The position numbers and the translations under genes were made by a program. 64,000 nt of DNA, taken from assembly GCA_946807835.1 (NCBI GenBank), contig OX327690.1, positions 30,226,501 to 30,290,500 on the forward strand, given 5' to 3'. The notes under the pieces are model-generated. The model did not search any database. It worked only from the letters and a program-made list of their open reading frames with translations, and had not been told where the DNA came from. The DNA is from Ailanthus altissimus (lineage: Eukaryota; Streptophyta; Magnoliopsida; Sapindales; Simaroubaceae). Numbering within the stretch: position 1 is the stretch's first letter; every line of letters starts with the position of its first letter. Shown here one piece after another: positions 1 through 10,991 of this stretch.

Positions 1-1680
1 ATTAAATAAATAAAAGCAAAAACAAGCCACGAGAGGTCTGAAAATACATGTACATTACCATAGCAGACATTGATGGAAACTTCATATTACCTTTTATTCC
101 AGTGGTTGAATTGAATTGTTCTAAAGGCTGCATTTATTAGTTCATGAAACCAAAAACCCAAATAAAAAAATGAAAATGAAATTGTGAGTATATTGTTATC
201 TAGAAGGACTATTATCACATTTCTTTTACGAATTAGGATTGTTTCTTAAAATAAGTTTTTATACAAGTAAATACAAACGTGTGATTGGTAATTTATAAAA
301 AAAAATAGTAAAAGAAAATATTGACCACTCATATTTCATATAATACACGTGTTAAAAGATTATTAAAAGTTTAAATAAACTTAGTTTAAAAAAGGGTACT
401 AATTGGCACAAAATTTTATTATATGACTATTTTATGATATATATATTTTTAATTTTTTGTTATAATTTTAAATTCTTTAGATTATAATTCATAAATTAAA
501 AAATATAACTCAAAATTTTAAAACGTTTAACGAAAATTTGAATTAAGTAGCGAATAACTTAAAACTTTATGGTGGTATTATTGTATTACAGTACTACCTC
601 GTGAGTTTTTTTTAAAAAATTAATATTCTAATTAAACACCAAAAATTCAACATTTGTTCAAAATAAGTTCATTAGAACATAATTTGATGTAAGTTTCTAA
701 ATTCTTATACAAAAGGAGGGAAAAATCTTCAAATAATAAGAATGTCAATTGTTAAGAATCACTGTCAAGCTTTTTAGGGCTAATGGGCCCCAGAAATGTG
801 ACAATCAAAATTTGATTGGTCCTCCACCCTATTAAGAACTTTAGTCATGGGGTTCCATTCTCATTGAAGAAATAAAAAAGACTGTTGATTCTTGATTGAG
901 CAAAAAAGCCCTCCACATTAGATTTAGACTACATGTTGAGGCAGAACACGTGGCATGTGACCATTTGTGGAAATTGACAGTTCGACCAATCAAAATCATC
1001 TACGTGCTTTTTTGTGGGATCATCTCACCGCCCTCCCTTTTCATCAACCTTTCAGTTTTTCCTTTTAAATTCACTTTACAGAAGTGTAGTGGCATGTGCA
1101 TAGTAAGGATGACGAAGCCTTTTCCCATTATATTATAAATGGCCTGACATTGTAGAGAAAAGAGTGTCATTTAAAACAATTTTTCATTTTGATGAAAAAG
1201 GGTACGAGGGGTGAGGTGGGCAGGGATAACAGCGATTGTGTATTTGGGACCAAAACTTATAATACTATTTTTTTTTTCAAATTATTTGTAAATTTGAAGT
1301 TTTATTATTAAATTTATAATAAATTTTTTTGTAAATTTTCTAATTAATTATAATTTTTTTTTGAATTATCACCCATTGTAATATCATTGAATAAATCAAT
1401 AATATTATACCATAAGATTACTGATACAAGATCAAATGATTACCAAGATACTATTAGGGATAGTAAAATTATTTACAAATTTGTTAAAATTCACTTGTAT
1501 TAGAAATGATTTCATAAAGTTTGAAGTGAGTTTTGGTATGAATTTAGTATACAAAATTAAAAACGGATATGGAAAGTGTATGAGTTTGATAAAAAATTCA
1601 TGAATACTATATTTTTTCTTAATTTTTTTTTTAAAAATGCAATATATTGCGTATTGTATACCTATCGTGTTTTGTGTACA
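1..1680. other. AT-rich intergenic DNA
   Basis: No coding region is convincing here; open frames are short and low-complexity. The stretch is AT-rich with homopolymer runs. The only structured part is a promoter-like block near 940-1140, listed separately. Confidence 0.6.
947..1139 (+). promoter_or_regulatory. promoter-like block (G-box, CCAAT, TATA)
   Basis: CACGTGG lies at 947-953, a CCAAT-type motif near 984, and a TATA-like element at about 1131-1139. Order and spacing resemble a plant core promoter reading rightward. No coding region follows, so a gene for it is not identified. It may drive a non-coding RNA, belong to a dead gene, or be chance. Confidence 0.25.
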
Positions 1681-1689
1681 TGCAAAGAG

Positions 1690-2105
1690 TGCACGTTGCG
1701 CGCTTAGCATAAGCTCATAGCATGCATGCTAAATATTAGGGGTGCAACATTGCACGCTTAGCATACTCTCTTTAGCACACGTGCTAAGTGGGATAGGCAC
1801 ACGGTGTTGCACACTTTTAGCGTTCACTCTTAGCACATGTGCTAAGTGTTATGCACCTATCGTGCGCTTCTAGAACACGTGCTAAGCGCTAGACGCATAA
1901 CGCTACACGTTTAGCATGCGCTCCTAACACATGTATTAAGCATTAGGCGAGCAATATTGCTCTTAGTGTGCGCTTTTAATACGCATGGTAAGCGTTAAGG
2001 GCGCAACATTACGTGTTTAACATGCGCTCCTAGCACACGTGCTAGGCGCATAACGTTGCACACTTTTAGTATTCGTTCCTATCACGCATGCTAAGTGCTA
2101 TGTAC
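1690..2105. repeat. degenerate ~53-bp minisatellite, about 8 units
   Basis: Units of about 40-57 bp recur roughly eight times. Each has a TTTAGCATGCGCTC-like half followed by TAGCACACGTGCTAAG-like sequence, then a GCGCATAACGTTGCAC-like spacer. The cores are near-palindromic and several contain CACGTG or CATGTG. The array is clearly GC-richer than its surroundings. Units have diverged by point changes and small indels, so it is not recently homogenised. Confidence 0.8.
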
Positions 2106-2109
2106 TCAT

Positions 2110-3235
2110 TGTCAAACCTGCTTAAAATCTGCAAATAATCCGTTGTGGGTTTAGTAATAAGTACATACCCGCTAAAGAGGATGTGGTACTTTAAATTTGC
2201 AACAAATTTGATATTTCATTTTCTAAGCGGATGTAGATGCAGGTTTAAAAATAACCATCCTAAACCTGGTCCCTGCTATCCCTAAATATTGCACACACAA
2301 AAAAAATTATTGAGGTACACTCGAATCTAATGTCTCATCTTAAGATATCCACATTAAACTTCTTATTATGGTATTATCCTTATATCCAATGATCACTGTC
2401 TCTATTAAGAACAAAGAATAATATCCCATATAAGAAAGACAAAAATTCTCATATAAGAGAGACTAACTGTCATTACATAAAAGAAAAACCATACATATAT
2501 TACTACAAACTCACTGCATTCTTTAATGGTTATACTAAATACTCGTTGTAGTTCACAATCAACCATAAACATTAAATTGAGTATAAAACAGACTCAAAAA
2601 CAAAAAAAAAATTCAAACTTGAGCTGGCGACAGAACTATTATGCTCGAATGGTGATATAAAAACTTAAAAGGCCATCAACATTTGCTTTCCATTGGATAA
2701 AGACTGAACGGCAACTATAGGTGAGTGATGCTTGCTCAGAGAAACAACGATCGCTTGCTTGGTGGTGTTGGTAGTGGCGATGGGTGATAGAATTGACCAA
2801 GAAAGAGTAAGGTTGACAGAATTAATCAAGAAAGAGTAAGGTTGACAGTACCTCGGAATAGATCAACTGAGGCCAACAAAGGCACAATTAGAGTCGATGT
2901 GATCTTAACAGAAATCAATGAGATTCAATAAAAATTTACTTGTCGCTATCTCGCTCTTATTAGAACAGTTGACCATTTTAGTAGAATTAATATAATAAAA
3001 CCAATATCAAATCTTTCTTAATTAGGTCAAGTTTTAATAGATACTCACATTTGTGACTATTTTAGCATTTTTAGAAGAATGATGAATTTTGTATCTAATA
3101 AAAAAAATTGCGTTCATTGAATACACACATATTTAGAGGATGTTACCATATTTATATATCAATGTTTGAAGTTAAGAGTAGTATCTCAGCAAATGGGACA
3201 TTTGAGATGTAGATATATTACCATCTCATTATAGG
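2110..3235. other. intergenic, no gene seen
   Basis: I see no coding sequence. A short direct duplication of about 29 bp containing AAGAAAGAGTAAGGTTGACAG lies near 2796-2850. The rest is AT-rich and may include old repeat relics. Confidence 0.5.
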
Positions 3236-3237
3236 CA

Positions 3238-3312
3238 AGTAAGTAGTTGGCAATTTGAATCCAACTCTTGATTAGGATGAACTGAATGAGTGCTCTTATC
3301 ACCTGAGCTCAC
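3238..3312 (-). mobile_element. possible tRNA-derived SINE head
   Basis: Read on the minus strand, this contains an A-box-like segment (AGGTGATAAGAGCACTC) and, about 35 nt later, a B-box-like TTGGATTCAAAT. Spacing and order resemble the pol III promoter of tRNA-derived plant SINEs. It does not fold into a clear tRNA by eye, and I did not find a target-site duplication or a tail, so this is a candidate only. Confidence 0.35.
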
Positions 3313-3493
3313 ACCTGAAAAACAAATTTATGATAATTTTTTTAAAAGCAGATTTAAAATAGTTTAATTGAATTTGAAAGCATAATCAAGCATATTGTAG
3401 TACATGATAACACACATATCTAGACATCATTATTTATGTCCAAAATTTGAAGTTAAAAAAAAAAATCTTTGAATTATTAAAAATTATACGTAC

Positions 3494-3571
3494 AATTAAT
3501 CATGCTATGATAGTGGCCAACATCATGCTCGGATCTCTAATTAATAATTAGAGATCCGAGCATGATTAATT
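3494..3571. repeat. compound inverted repeat (19-bp perfect arms, 3-nt loop)
   Basis: 3524-3542 and 3546-3564 are exact reverse complements separated by AAT. The outer flanks also pair: AATTAATCATGCT at 3494-3506 with AGCATGATTAATT at 3559-3571. The sequence can extrude two alternative hairpins. It could be a MITE remnant or a scar of inverted repair synthesis. Confidence 0.85.
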
Positions 3572-3649
3572 ATCTTCCCCCGAAATAACAAATTTGCCCT
3601 TGGAATTTTCATGGGATGCGGATTTGTAAACGGGCATTTTAGTACAAGG

Positions 3650-4080
3650 ACTGGGGTTTGCTTAGGTGGTGGCTCCTAGTGAGGACATGATCAGAGGGAT
3701 GACTGTGATCAGGCGTGGCAAAATCAGACGGCTGGAAAAGGTGGGTCCCGTAATTCACGAGAGGCCTACCTGTAAAAGCATCTTTCAGTGGGACCCACCA
3801 AAAAGTTTTCGTCTTCAGAAAGAAGGGGTGGGGTGGGGGTGGCGGTTTCCAAAGCAGAAGGATCAAATCAAAGCGTTGATGAGTGGGCTGACTAAATCAA
3901 CAGATGAAAATGTTGCCACGTCATCGATTTAAAAAAAATTCCGGTGGGGCCCCTCCCGCTTTTTTTTCCCCATTTTCTTCTCGTTTTGATGGTCATGATC
4001 GCATGCTTGGTGATAATTGGGTCCCAATGGCCACCGTCCAAGTACTGTTGTTGGCTTTCGTCGGGGCTCACTTTCATTAA
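3650..4080. promoter_or_regulatory. GC-richer block with GGGNCCC palindromes (TCP-like sites)
   Basis: GTGGGTCCCG (3741-3750), the palindrome GTGGGACCCAC (3788-3798), GTGGGGCCCC (3944-3953) and the palindrome ATTGGGTCCCAAT (4016-4028) resemble class I/II TCP factor sites (GTGGGNCC). A CCACGTCA ACGT element sits at 3916-3923. Frames of 61-88 codons here look like by-products of base composition. The block looks regulatory or like a former promoter, but no neighbouring gene is clearly controlled by it. Confidence 0.35.
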
Positions 4081-4189
4081 CGATTGATTTCAAGGGGGAA
4101 AAAGAAAGTGAAAGCTGGAAATTCTAAAATTAGGAAATAATTTGACCTTAATAGTTAAGAGTGCTTTAATGCTTTTTTTTTAATTATTA

Positions 4190-5570
4190 TTTTTAAATAC
4201 ATTTTACAAGTAGTATTACATTAATTAAATAATATTATAACAATCAAATTATATTATTAATATTATATCAAATTTATTATTGATATTTACATTCGATTAC
4301 ACTTTGGTATCACAACAATTAGATTACATTATTGATTTATATCAAATTTATTATTGATATTTATATTAAATTATACTATTAGAATAATTGAAAATAAGAT
4401 GTATAATGTTAGGCACACTTTATCAAAATTTAAATTAAAAACTTCTTATGAGATAGTAAAAAATTTATACTGTCTTCACATTCACTAAGGATTCAAGTTC
4501 ACCTAAACTAAAAGGGTGTACAAAGATTATCATGCAAGCCTAAAGTCCATTGCTTTAATGCTTTTGTGATGGCAAAAAAAATTGCCATTTAGCTTCATTA
4601 TTAATAAATGCTTAATAGTTATTAATATTCTTTTAGCATAAATATCAAAGTGCTTGATCAAAATTTGTAATTAATATAAAAATAATACGATACTATTTAA
4701 ATAATATCTTAATTTTAAATTAATGTGTCAAGTAATTATTAATGGTGAAATGGTATAATTTTTAAAATTATTAATTACACAATTTTATCATCCAATAATT
4801 ATTTCATATATTATTTAAGAAAAAAAAATTTAATATACTATTTAAAAAGTATAACATTAGTCTTTGTATCAATAATTGAAGTTGAAGAAATTAATTTTTA
4901 TCATATATTTGGCATGATGAGCTCATATGCCATACAAAATTTATAATCAATTCATCTAATTTTTTTCTTTTAAAAAAATTCTAATGTTTAATGACTCTTA
5001 AACTCTAAAATGGTTCAAAAAGAAGAATGGCTCATTAAAATTTTGACATTTTCTTATGAATTTCCGACTCTTGAAATTAATGAAATGGTGTGAGACACAC
5101 AATATTAAGAGGGTTTCAAATTCATATGGGAAATTTTTATTTATTTATTATTTTTGGGTTTCAAAATGAAAACAATTTTAATAAAAAATTATAATAGGGA
5201 TAATAAAGCAAGATTATGCAAGCACATGGCAAATCAAATAGAAATCTAAGAACATGAAAGCATGATGGGTGAGCTCACCTTACTTGCTCTAGAAAAATAA
5301 AACATATCATTTCAATATTTTTTGCATAGTTGATGGTACTATTATTGATTTAATAATACACATAAATCTTATCTTACAATAATTTCTCTATTTGAAAATT
5401 AAAAAGGAGATGACACATTTCCAACTAGACAATGACCATGTCCTATGTGTCACTGACATGTGGTCTCAAAATTGACAAGATTCTTTTAAGTGTGCTCGAT
5501 CTAAACTCTCATGCCACTCTTTTTTATTAATTAAATTAAATTAATTTTTATGCCAATTTGTTATTTCTCT
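4190..5570. other. AT-rich intergenic with MITE-like sequence
   Basis: 4684-4860 has inverted ends (AATAATACGATAC... and ...AAAGTATAACATTAG) matching the MITE-like family also seen at 30.3-30.7 kb. 4190-4400 is an AT-rich stretch with internal repeats of ATCAAATTTATTATTGATATT. The rest is AT-rich upstream DNA of the acidic-protein gene. Confidence 0.45.
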
Positions 5571-5571
5571 C

Positions 5572-5579
5572 TATATATA
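5572..5579 (+). promoter_or_regulatory. TATA box of the acidic-protein gene
   Basis: TATATATA lies about 140 nt upstream of the ATG at 5719, followed by a pyrimidine/CA-rich leader typical of plant 5' UTRs. Transcription probably starts near 5605 (inference). Confidence 0.6.
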
Positions 5580-5718
5580 GCTCTCACCCTTTGATCATCA
5601 CTCATCACTACTACAATCACAAACAAGCTCTCCCTCTCTGAAGTTCATTTTCCTTGTTAGCTTATTAATCAAAAGAAAGTTCTGTTAGTTTCATTTTCTT
5701 TGCCTTCTTTTTTCCCAA

Positions 5719-6926
5719 ATGGCCAGTGTTGAGGTAAATTGATTGATTCAATAATCCATTTGAGTCATGTTCTTGATCGATCATTATTCAATATGTGATT
5801 CTTGCTTATTGGTTTCAGTCGATTCATTGGCAGATCATGCTTCAAATCTCTAATGAATCTTTTGAATTTGTTTGTTTTCTCTATTATTATTACTACAATC
5901 TGATCTTGACCTATCTCAAATGATTTATTAGATCAGTTGCCTTATTTCTCATCGTTTCATCAACTGATTACATGCATGCACACAACATACACATACATGT
6001 TATAATAAAAAAGAAACGAGAGAAGAAAATAAAAGAAAATCAACACGGTCGATCTTACATATACTGATGAAAAAACTGAGGAAGTAGCTAAATTTCTAAA
6101 GTGATCGATCAATTTGTAAGACCGAGCATGTGTGTCTTTACTTTTTAGTGATATTTCAGTGAACCCTTCATCTTCAACCTTTAAACATTGCTTATAGAAT
6201 CTTGATCATCATATAAATCAGTAGTTAATGAACTGATTTTGAACTGTATATGGAATTGTCATGATAGTTTTCTTTATCATGATCTTATTTTTCGTCTCTT
6301 GAAAACTTTCTGCTCCAAGTGGATTAATACACTCACCATGCACTTATTTTCAAATGATTCAAAATCTATTCCCCACTTTTTTATTTTGTTCTTTGTTGAT
6401 CATGAACATTTTGTGTGTAACCTTTTTCTAGGTTCAGTCAGCTGCAACAACATTGCCAGAGAATGCGACAGTACAAGAGGTGACCAAAAAGAGTGAAGAG
6501 ACAGCCCCAGAAGAGACCACCACAGTGGCAGCACCGCCAACCCCAGCAACCGAAGAACCAAAGGAAGCTGCCCCCGAGGAGCCGGTAGTCGAGGCACCCG
6601 CCGCCCCAGAAAATGAAGCTCCAGCAGAAGCTAAAGTTGAAACTGAACCCACCAAAGAAGAAACTGTAGAAGAAGCCAAGGTTGAGGCAGAAGCACCAGC
6701 TGCTGCTGAGGAAAAGACTGAGGAAGTGAAAGCTGAAGAGCCTGCTGCTGCTGAGGAAAAGACTGAGGAAGTGAAAGCTGAAGAGCCTGCTGCAGCTGCT
6801 AAGGAGCCCGCCAAAGAAGAGATCACCGAGCCCCAAGTCAAAGCACCGGCAGTCGAGGAGGAAAAGCCAGCTGAAAAGGTTGAAGAAGAAAGCACAGAAG
6901 TTCCAGTTGAGAAGACTGAGGAGTAG
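5719..6926 (+). CDS. pKIWI501-like acidic Glu/Ala/Pro-rich protein (2 exons)
   Basis: Two coding exons: 5719-5733 (MASVE) and 6432-6926, split by a 698-nt GT-AG intron (donor GAG|GTAAAT, acceptor TTTCTAG|GTTC, phase 0). The joined product is 169 aa, starting MASVEVQSAATTLPEN and ending in KTEE. It is almost entirely Glu, Ala, Pro, Val, Lys and Thr, with no signal peptide, membrane segment or recognisable fold, so it is probably disordered and acidic. The MASVEV start and composition resemble the small plant family named after kiwifruit fruit protein pKIWI501; its biochemical role is not established. A TATA box and leader precede it, and a 45-bp exact in-frame duplication lies in the second exon. 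The five-codon first exon is easily missed by gene finders. Confidence 0.85.
6699..6788 (+). repeat. exact 45-bp tandem duplication in the acidic-protein gene
   Basis: 6699-6743 and 6744-6788 appear identical and in frame; each adds the 15 residues AAAEEKTEEVKAEEP. The lack of divergence suggests a recent duplication that may vary in length between alleles. Confidence 0.9.
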
Positions 6927-7122
6927 GCCTTGCCTTCAATCTTCATGTCATATCACAGTGGGCCAACTTCATTTTGAGTTAGCTTTTGCTCTTACTAGTC
7001 TTCTTCCTTATTACTATCTTTATGATGATTAAGTTTTCCATTTTTTTTTTCCTTTCAAGGGTTTGAATTATGGTAATTGGGAAACTAGAGATGATAATTA
7101 AGCAAATTCAAATTGGGTGATC

Positions 7123-7247
7123 CACGTCAGCATTCCACGTGGCTAACATTGAGGTGCCTAGGTGGAAGGGAATATACTTGAAGAATGGCCACGTGGGGAT
7201 GGGATTTGCTAATGTGGATTCCCAATTGGGTCATTTTGCTATAAAGA
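7123..7247 (+). promoter_or_regulatory. orphan ABRE/G-box cluster with CCAAT and TATA
   Basis: CACGTC (7123-7128), CCACGTGG (7135-7142 and 7189-7196), the palindrome CCCAATTGGG (7221-7230) and TATAAAGA (7240-7247) are arranged like an ABA/light-responsive plant promoter. It lies about 200-320 nt after the stop of the acidic-protein gene with no coding region downstream. It may be the promoter of a non-coding transcript, a displaced promoter, or sequence within the 3' UTR. Confidence 0.35.
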
Positions 7248-7329
7248 GTTTGATATGGTGTGATGCTGTGTGATTGTGAATTATCTCTAGGTTGTTTTGA
7301 ATAATAATATATTATTATTATTTTTTTCT

Positions 7330-9480
7330 CTCAATCTTTTGGTTACCCTTGATAAAATGTTGTGTAAGTATATATTGTCTTTTTTTTTTTTTAATGATGA
7401 TCATATAAATGTTCCTTCGTTTTAAATTTAAAACATTCTTAAATACAAAAATTTTCACAAGATTCGGTAAAAAAAATAGTAATGCTATACTTTTTAATTA
7501 TTATTTAAAATTTTTTATTTCAAAACAAAATATCAAATAATTATTAGGTGGTGTTAAAATGACTTGTTATGCAATTTTTTTATAAACTTCAAATGGATCT
7601 TGAATACTATCTTATAAACATTTATTTATCACATTATAATAGTAATTTTATCAAAATTTTGATAGAATTTTTTCTATTTTTTTAAAACGTTTCTAAATGT
7701 GAAATTTAAAAATATAAGTATTTCTATAAAATACATTATTGTTGTTGTGATCAAGGAAGTAATACCAAATACACCTCTAGAAAGAGTAGAAGTGATTAGA
7801 GCTGTAATTGTACGTGTAAAGAACTCAAACGTGACAATGATATGATAATAATGATAATGCTGTAGTTATCATTGATCAAGAAGGAAATCTAAAAGGAACT
7901 CGAGTTTTTGGTGTGATCGCTCGGGAATTGAGACACACAAATTACTATATTTTCAAACTTTTCATTTTTCATCCATAATATACAACCAACATCATCAAAT
8001 AAAAATACATTTATAAATCATCCATCAACATTTTCTAAGTATTATGATAATATTATGATATTATGACATCAAATATCTAAAATAACATAATATATTTTAT
8101 AATCCAAAAGTTTAATACAATAAATTTCTATAACGTCAAAAAGTACAAAAAAAGTCCCTCACTTAGCTTACAAAATAACATAAACACCATCGTGCAACTC
8201 ATTTCAACTAATCACTAAACTTGAGGAAGTATACAATTTGGAAAGGAAAAAAAGTAAAGTGGTGAGTTTTCACAATCCAAGTGGAATAGTTTAAATAAAT
8301 AAGAAATATTATAATAATAATAATAAAAATAATACACTTTTATAAATTTTTTAAAACTTTGTGAGAATCATCAAATTTTATTTTTATTCATGCTAAACAT
8401 GAAAGTTTTACAAATTTTAATATGTTTTCATAAATAATTTTTATAATTAGTTTTATGTAATACATGTAAACAAATTTTAATAATTTTTTTAAAATTTATA
8501 TTAAACTTGTATTAAAAAAAAATTTCATTGTATTTAAAATACTTTTCAAACAGAGCTATACATTTCATATTTTCATCTTAAATATAAATACTACTGTTAC
8601 AAATTTCAAATTATACTTTGAATAAATTAACTCATACTTTTTAAGTTGCCTATAAACATTAACTACTACTTTACTGTATTGCATCAACAATAAAAATATT
8701 TCAATTCAATTCGTGTGATGTAAATATAATACCATCTCATCTTAAATTAGAGTGATGATATTACTTCCAAACGTACTGACACATTCTCTTACTATAATTT
8801 TCCCTATCTAAAACTTTAAATACCTAAATTCTTCTCTAATTAAAAAAATTTCCAATACTTTTAAAATTTTAAATCACACTTAAAATATATCCATATTATA
8901 ATATCTCAAAATCATTCTTAAATAAGCAAAACAAATAAAAAAACTTAAATAGAAAATGACTATGAAAACTTGTTTTTTTATCTATCTCGGTTGCATAGCA
9001 AGTTTGAAGCCCCTTCTCACTTTTTCTTTATTTTTTTTAAAAAAAATTCTTGGCCAATGTTGAACTCCGTCTATTGCTGGGTGTTTTTCGGCCATCTGGT
9101 GCCGCGATATAGCTATAAAAGATGATCTCTGTCGTCATATCTATGCTGCCAGTCTAAATCTTGACGAGTTTTGCTAGGTTGCGTCGGAGTCACTGTCCTC
9201 ATCTCATAATCGGTAAGGCCTTGTATCAGTTACTGTCTTTCTCCAATAGAGGGTCAATTGTCATTGGCCATATACGACCATTGGAGGTTTCTGGTGCATT
9301 AAACCCTTATTGGTGAACTGTGCATGATAGGATCTACTTAGTGTTGATTGGTCGTTGATATTGTTTGATTATTTTTGCATACTGTAATAGGTTAGTATTT
9401 GTTCATCTTTCTCCTTCATGAGAGTTATTTATTTTTGCTCCATTACTATCAGGGTTGTTCTTATCATTTCTTTTAAAAAA
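7330..9480. other. AT-rich intergenic, no gene seen
   Basis: 7480-7560 contains one arm of the MITE-like family found at 30.5 kb. A less AT-rich island at 9060-9350 has no usable frame and I do not recognise it. The rest is low-complexity. Confidence 0.5.
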
Positions 9481-9483
9481 CTA

Positions 9484-9656
9484 CCTCATATGGGAATATT
9501 TTTATTTCCCTTATTTATAAAGAGTTGGGGTCGAACGGTTGTCAGTGTATAAGTTTATTTATAGGTCCCACCTCATATGAGGATATTTCTATTTCCCTTA
9601 TTTATAAAGGGTTGGGATCTTACGGTTGTCAATTTATAAGTTTATTTATAGGTCCC
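9484..9656. repeat. 87-bp tandem duplication (2 copies)
   Basis: 9484-9570 and 9571-9656 are diverged direct copies. Both run from CCTCATATG through TTATTTCCCTTATTTATAAAG to TTTATTTATAGGTCCC. Confidence 0.85.
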
Positions 9657-9659
9657 GTT

Positions 9660-10314
9660 AATTTCTCTGACATATTGTTAGAAATCCTATTGATATATTT
9701 TTATTGGTTCTTCAATGAATTTCAATATATTTCAAAAAGAGTGTGAAACTTAGATTTTTGGATTTTTAATAAGTGGGTTTAATTTTTTTCTAATCAAAAC
9801 ATAGCTCATTTTAATGTAATAGTGTAATTTTTAAAATTAATCTTTACATTATTTTAATATAAAGTATAACATTTAAAAAAATAAAATAAAATAATATTTT
9901 GCTTTCAAAATTAATGATAATGATAATGATAATTAAAGGTAATCATTTATCATTACGATGTGTATTTAAAATATTTAACATTACTTTAATTTCAAAATCA
10001 CAACATTTTCAAATTAAATATATTTTAATTTCAATCAAATTATACTTTTTAAATTTTATTTTTAAATTTATATCTTAAATAATATGTTTAATACTTATTA
10101 AATAATAAAATAATATAAACACAATTCATCAACATTTAACTTGTCATGTTAAGTCACTTTTTTTTAATAGACCTGTAATATGATGTCAATAATATTAAGA
10201 TTAAAAAAAACTACTTCGATTGCAAATAGGCTTGAGAAGAGCGTATCTTGAGCAACCATATCAGCCATACAAGTTCATATAATTCAATTTTCGGAAGCAC
10301 TTTAATCGCAATTG

Positions 10315-10345
<31 letters not shown>

Positions 10346-10990
10346 TGTTTATGAGACAAGTTTTAGCAAACACTCAGAAAAACAGTAACATCAAAGAGAC
10401 CCATAAGATATTACAAATTTCAGAAACATTATTCAACATTGTGAAGAAAAAAGAAGAAAAAAAAAAAAAAAGCCAAACAGCAGCGAAACCTACATAGGAA
10501 CAGAAGTGCAATCATATTTTCATACAGAACAATTACTAGAATGTTAAAATTAATAAATAGAAAGAATGAAAGAGAGATTGGAGCAATAATTTTTCCATGG
10601 ACTTGGATGTCATTGCATACACAAGAGTACTTACATGGCATAAAAACAAACAGCTAATTAGCCTATTACTAGAAAAAGAAGTTCATGGAAGAAGAAGAGC
10701 AATTTTCTTCCTCTTTTGCTTGCCACTCCTTTAGCCTTTTATTTATTATACTAATCTATACCTATATTATATACTAAATTATATTTATAAACACTTCTGA
10801 CAAAAAGGGCAATGACATCACAGCCTCCACAACACAAAGACAATTTTTAACTAGACCATCTTCTTACATAGTTTAGTCATAAATATAGATGATGACTGTA
10901 TTCTATAATTCTGTACAACTGAATAAAATTCTATGTGCAATGAGAAATGATCTTTACCGCCATTTTTTGCAGAGAGAACCCAGCAATAAT
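9660..10990. other. intergenic DNA and UPL5 3' flank
   Basis: A 28-bp (AT)n microsatellite is at 10315-10342. No coding sequence is supported. The final few hundred bases probably include the UPL5 3' UTR, since that gene reads leftward and stops at 10992. Confidence 0.5.
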
Positions 10991-10991
10991 T

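Noticed and set aside
1690..2105. CRISPR-like array
   Set aside because: Units are contiguous and degenerate without unique spacers, and the genome is a plant's.
3639..4077. Overlapping short frames on both strands in the GC-richer block
   Set aside because: No start context, domain or codon pattern; the palindromic GGGNCCC composition explains the open frames.
6434..6946. Long minus-strand frames (up to 170 codons) opposite the acidic-protein exon
   Set aside because: They mirror the repetitive Glu/Ala codons of the plus-strand gene and read as Ser/Ala/Gly or Leu/Phe/Ser repeats with no family features.
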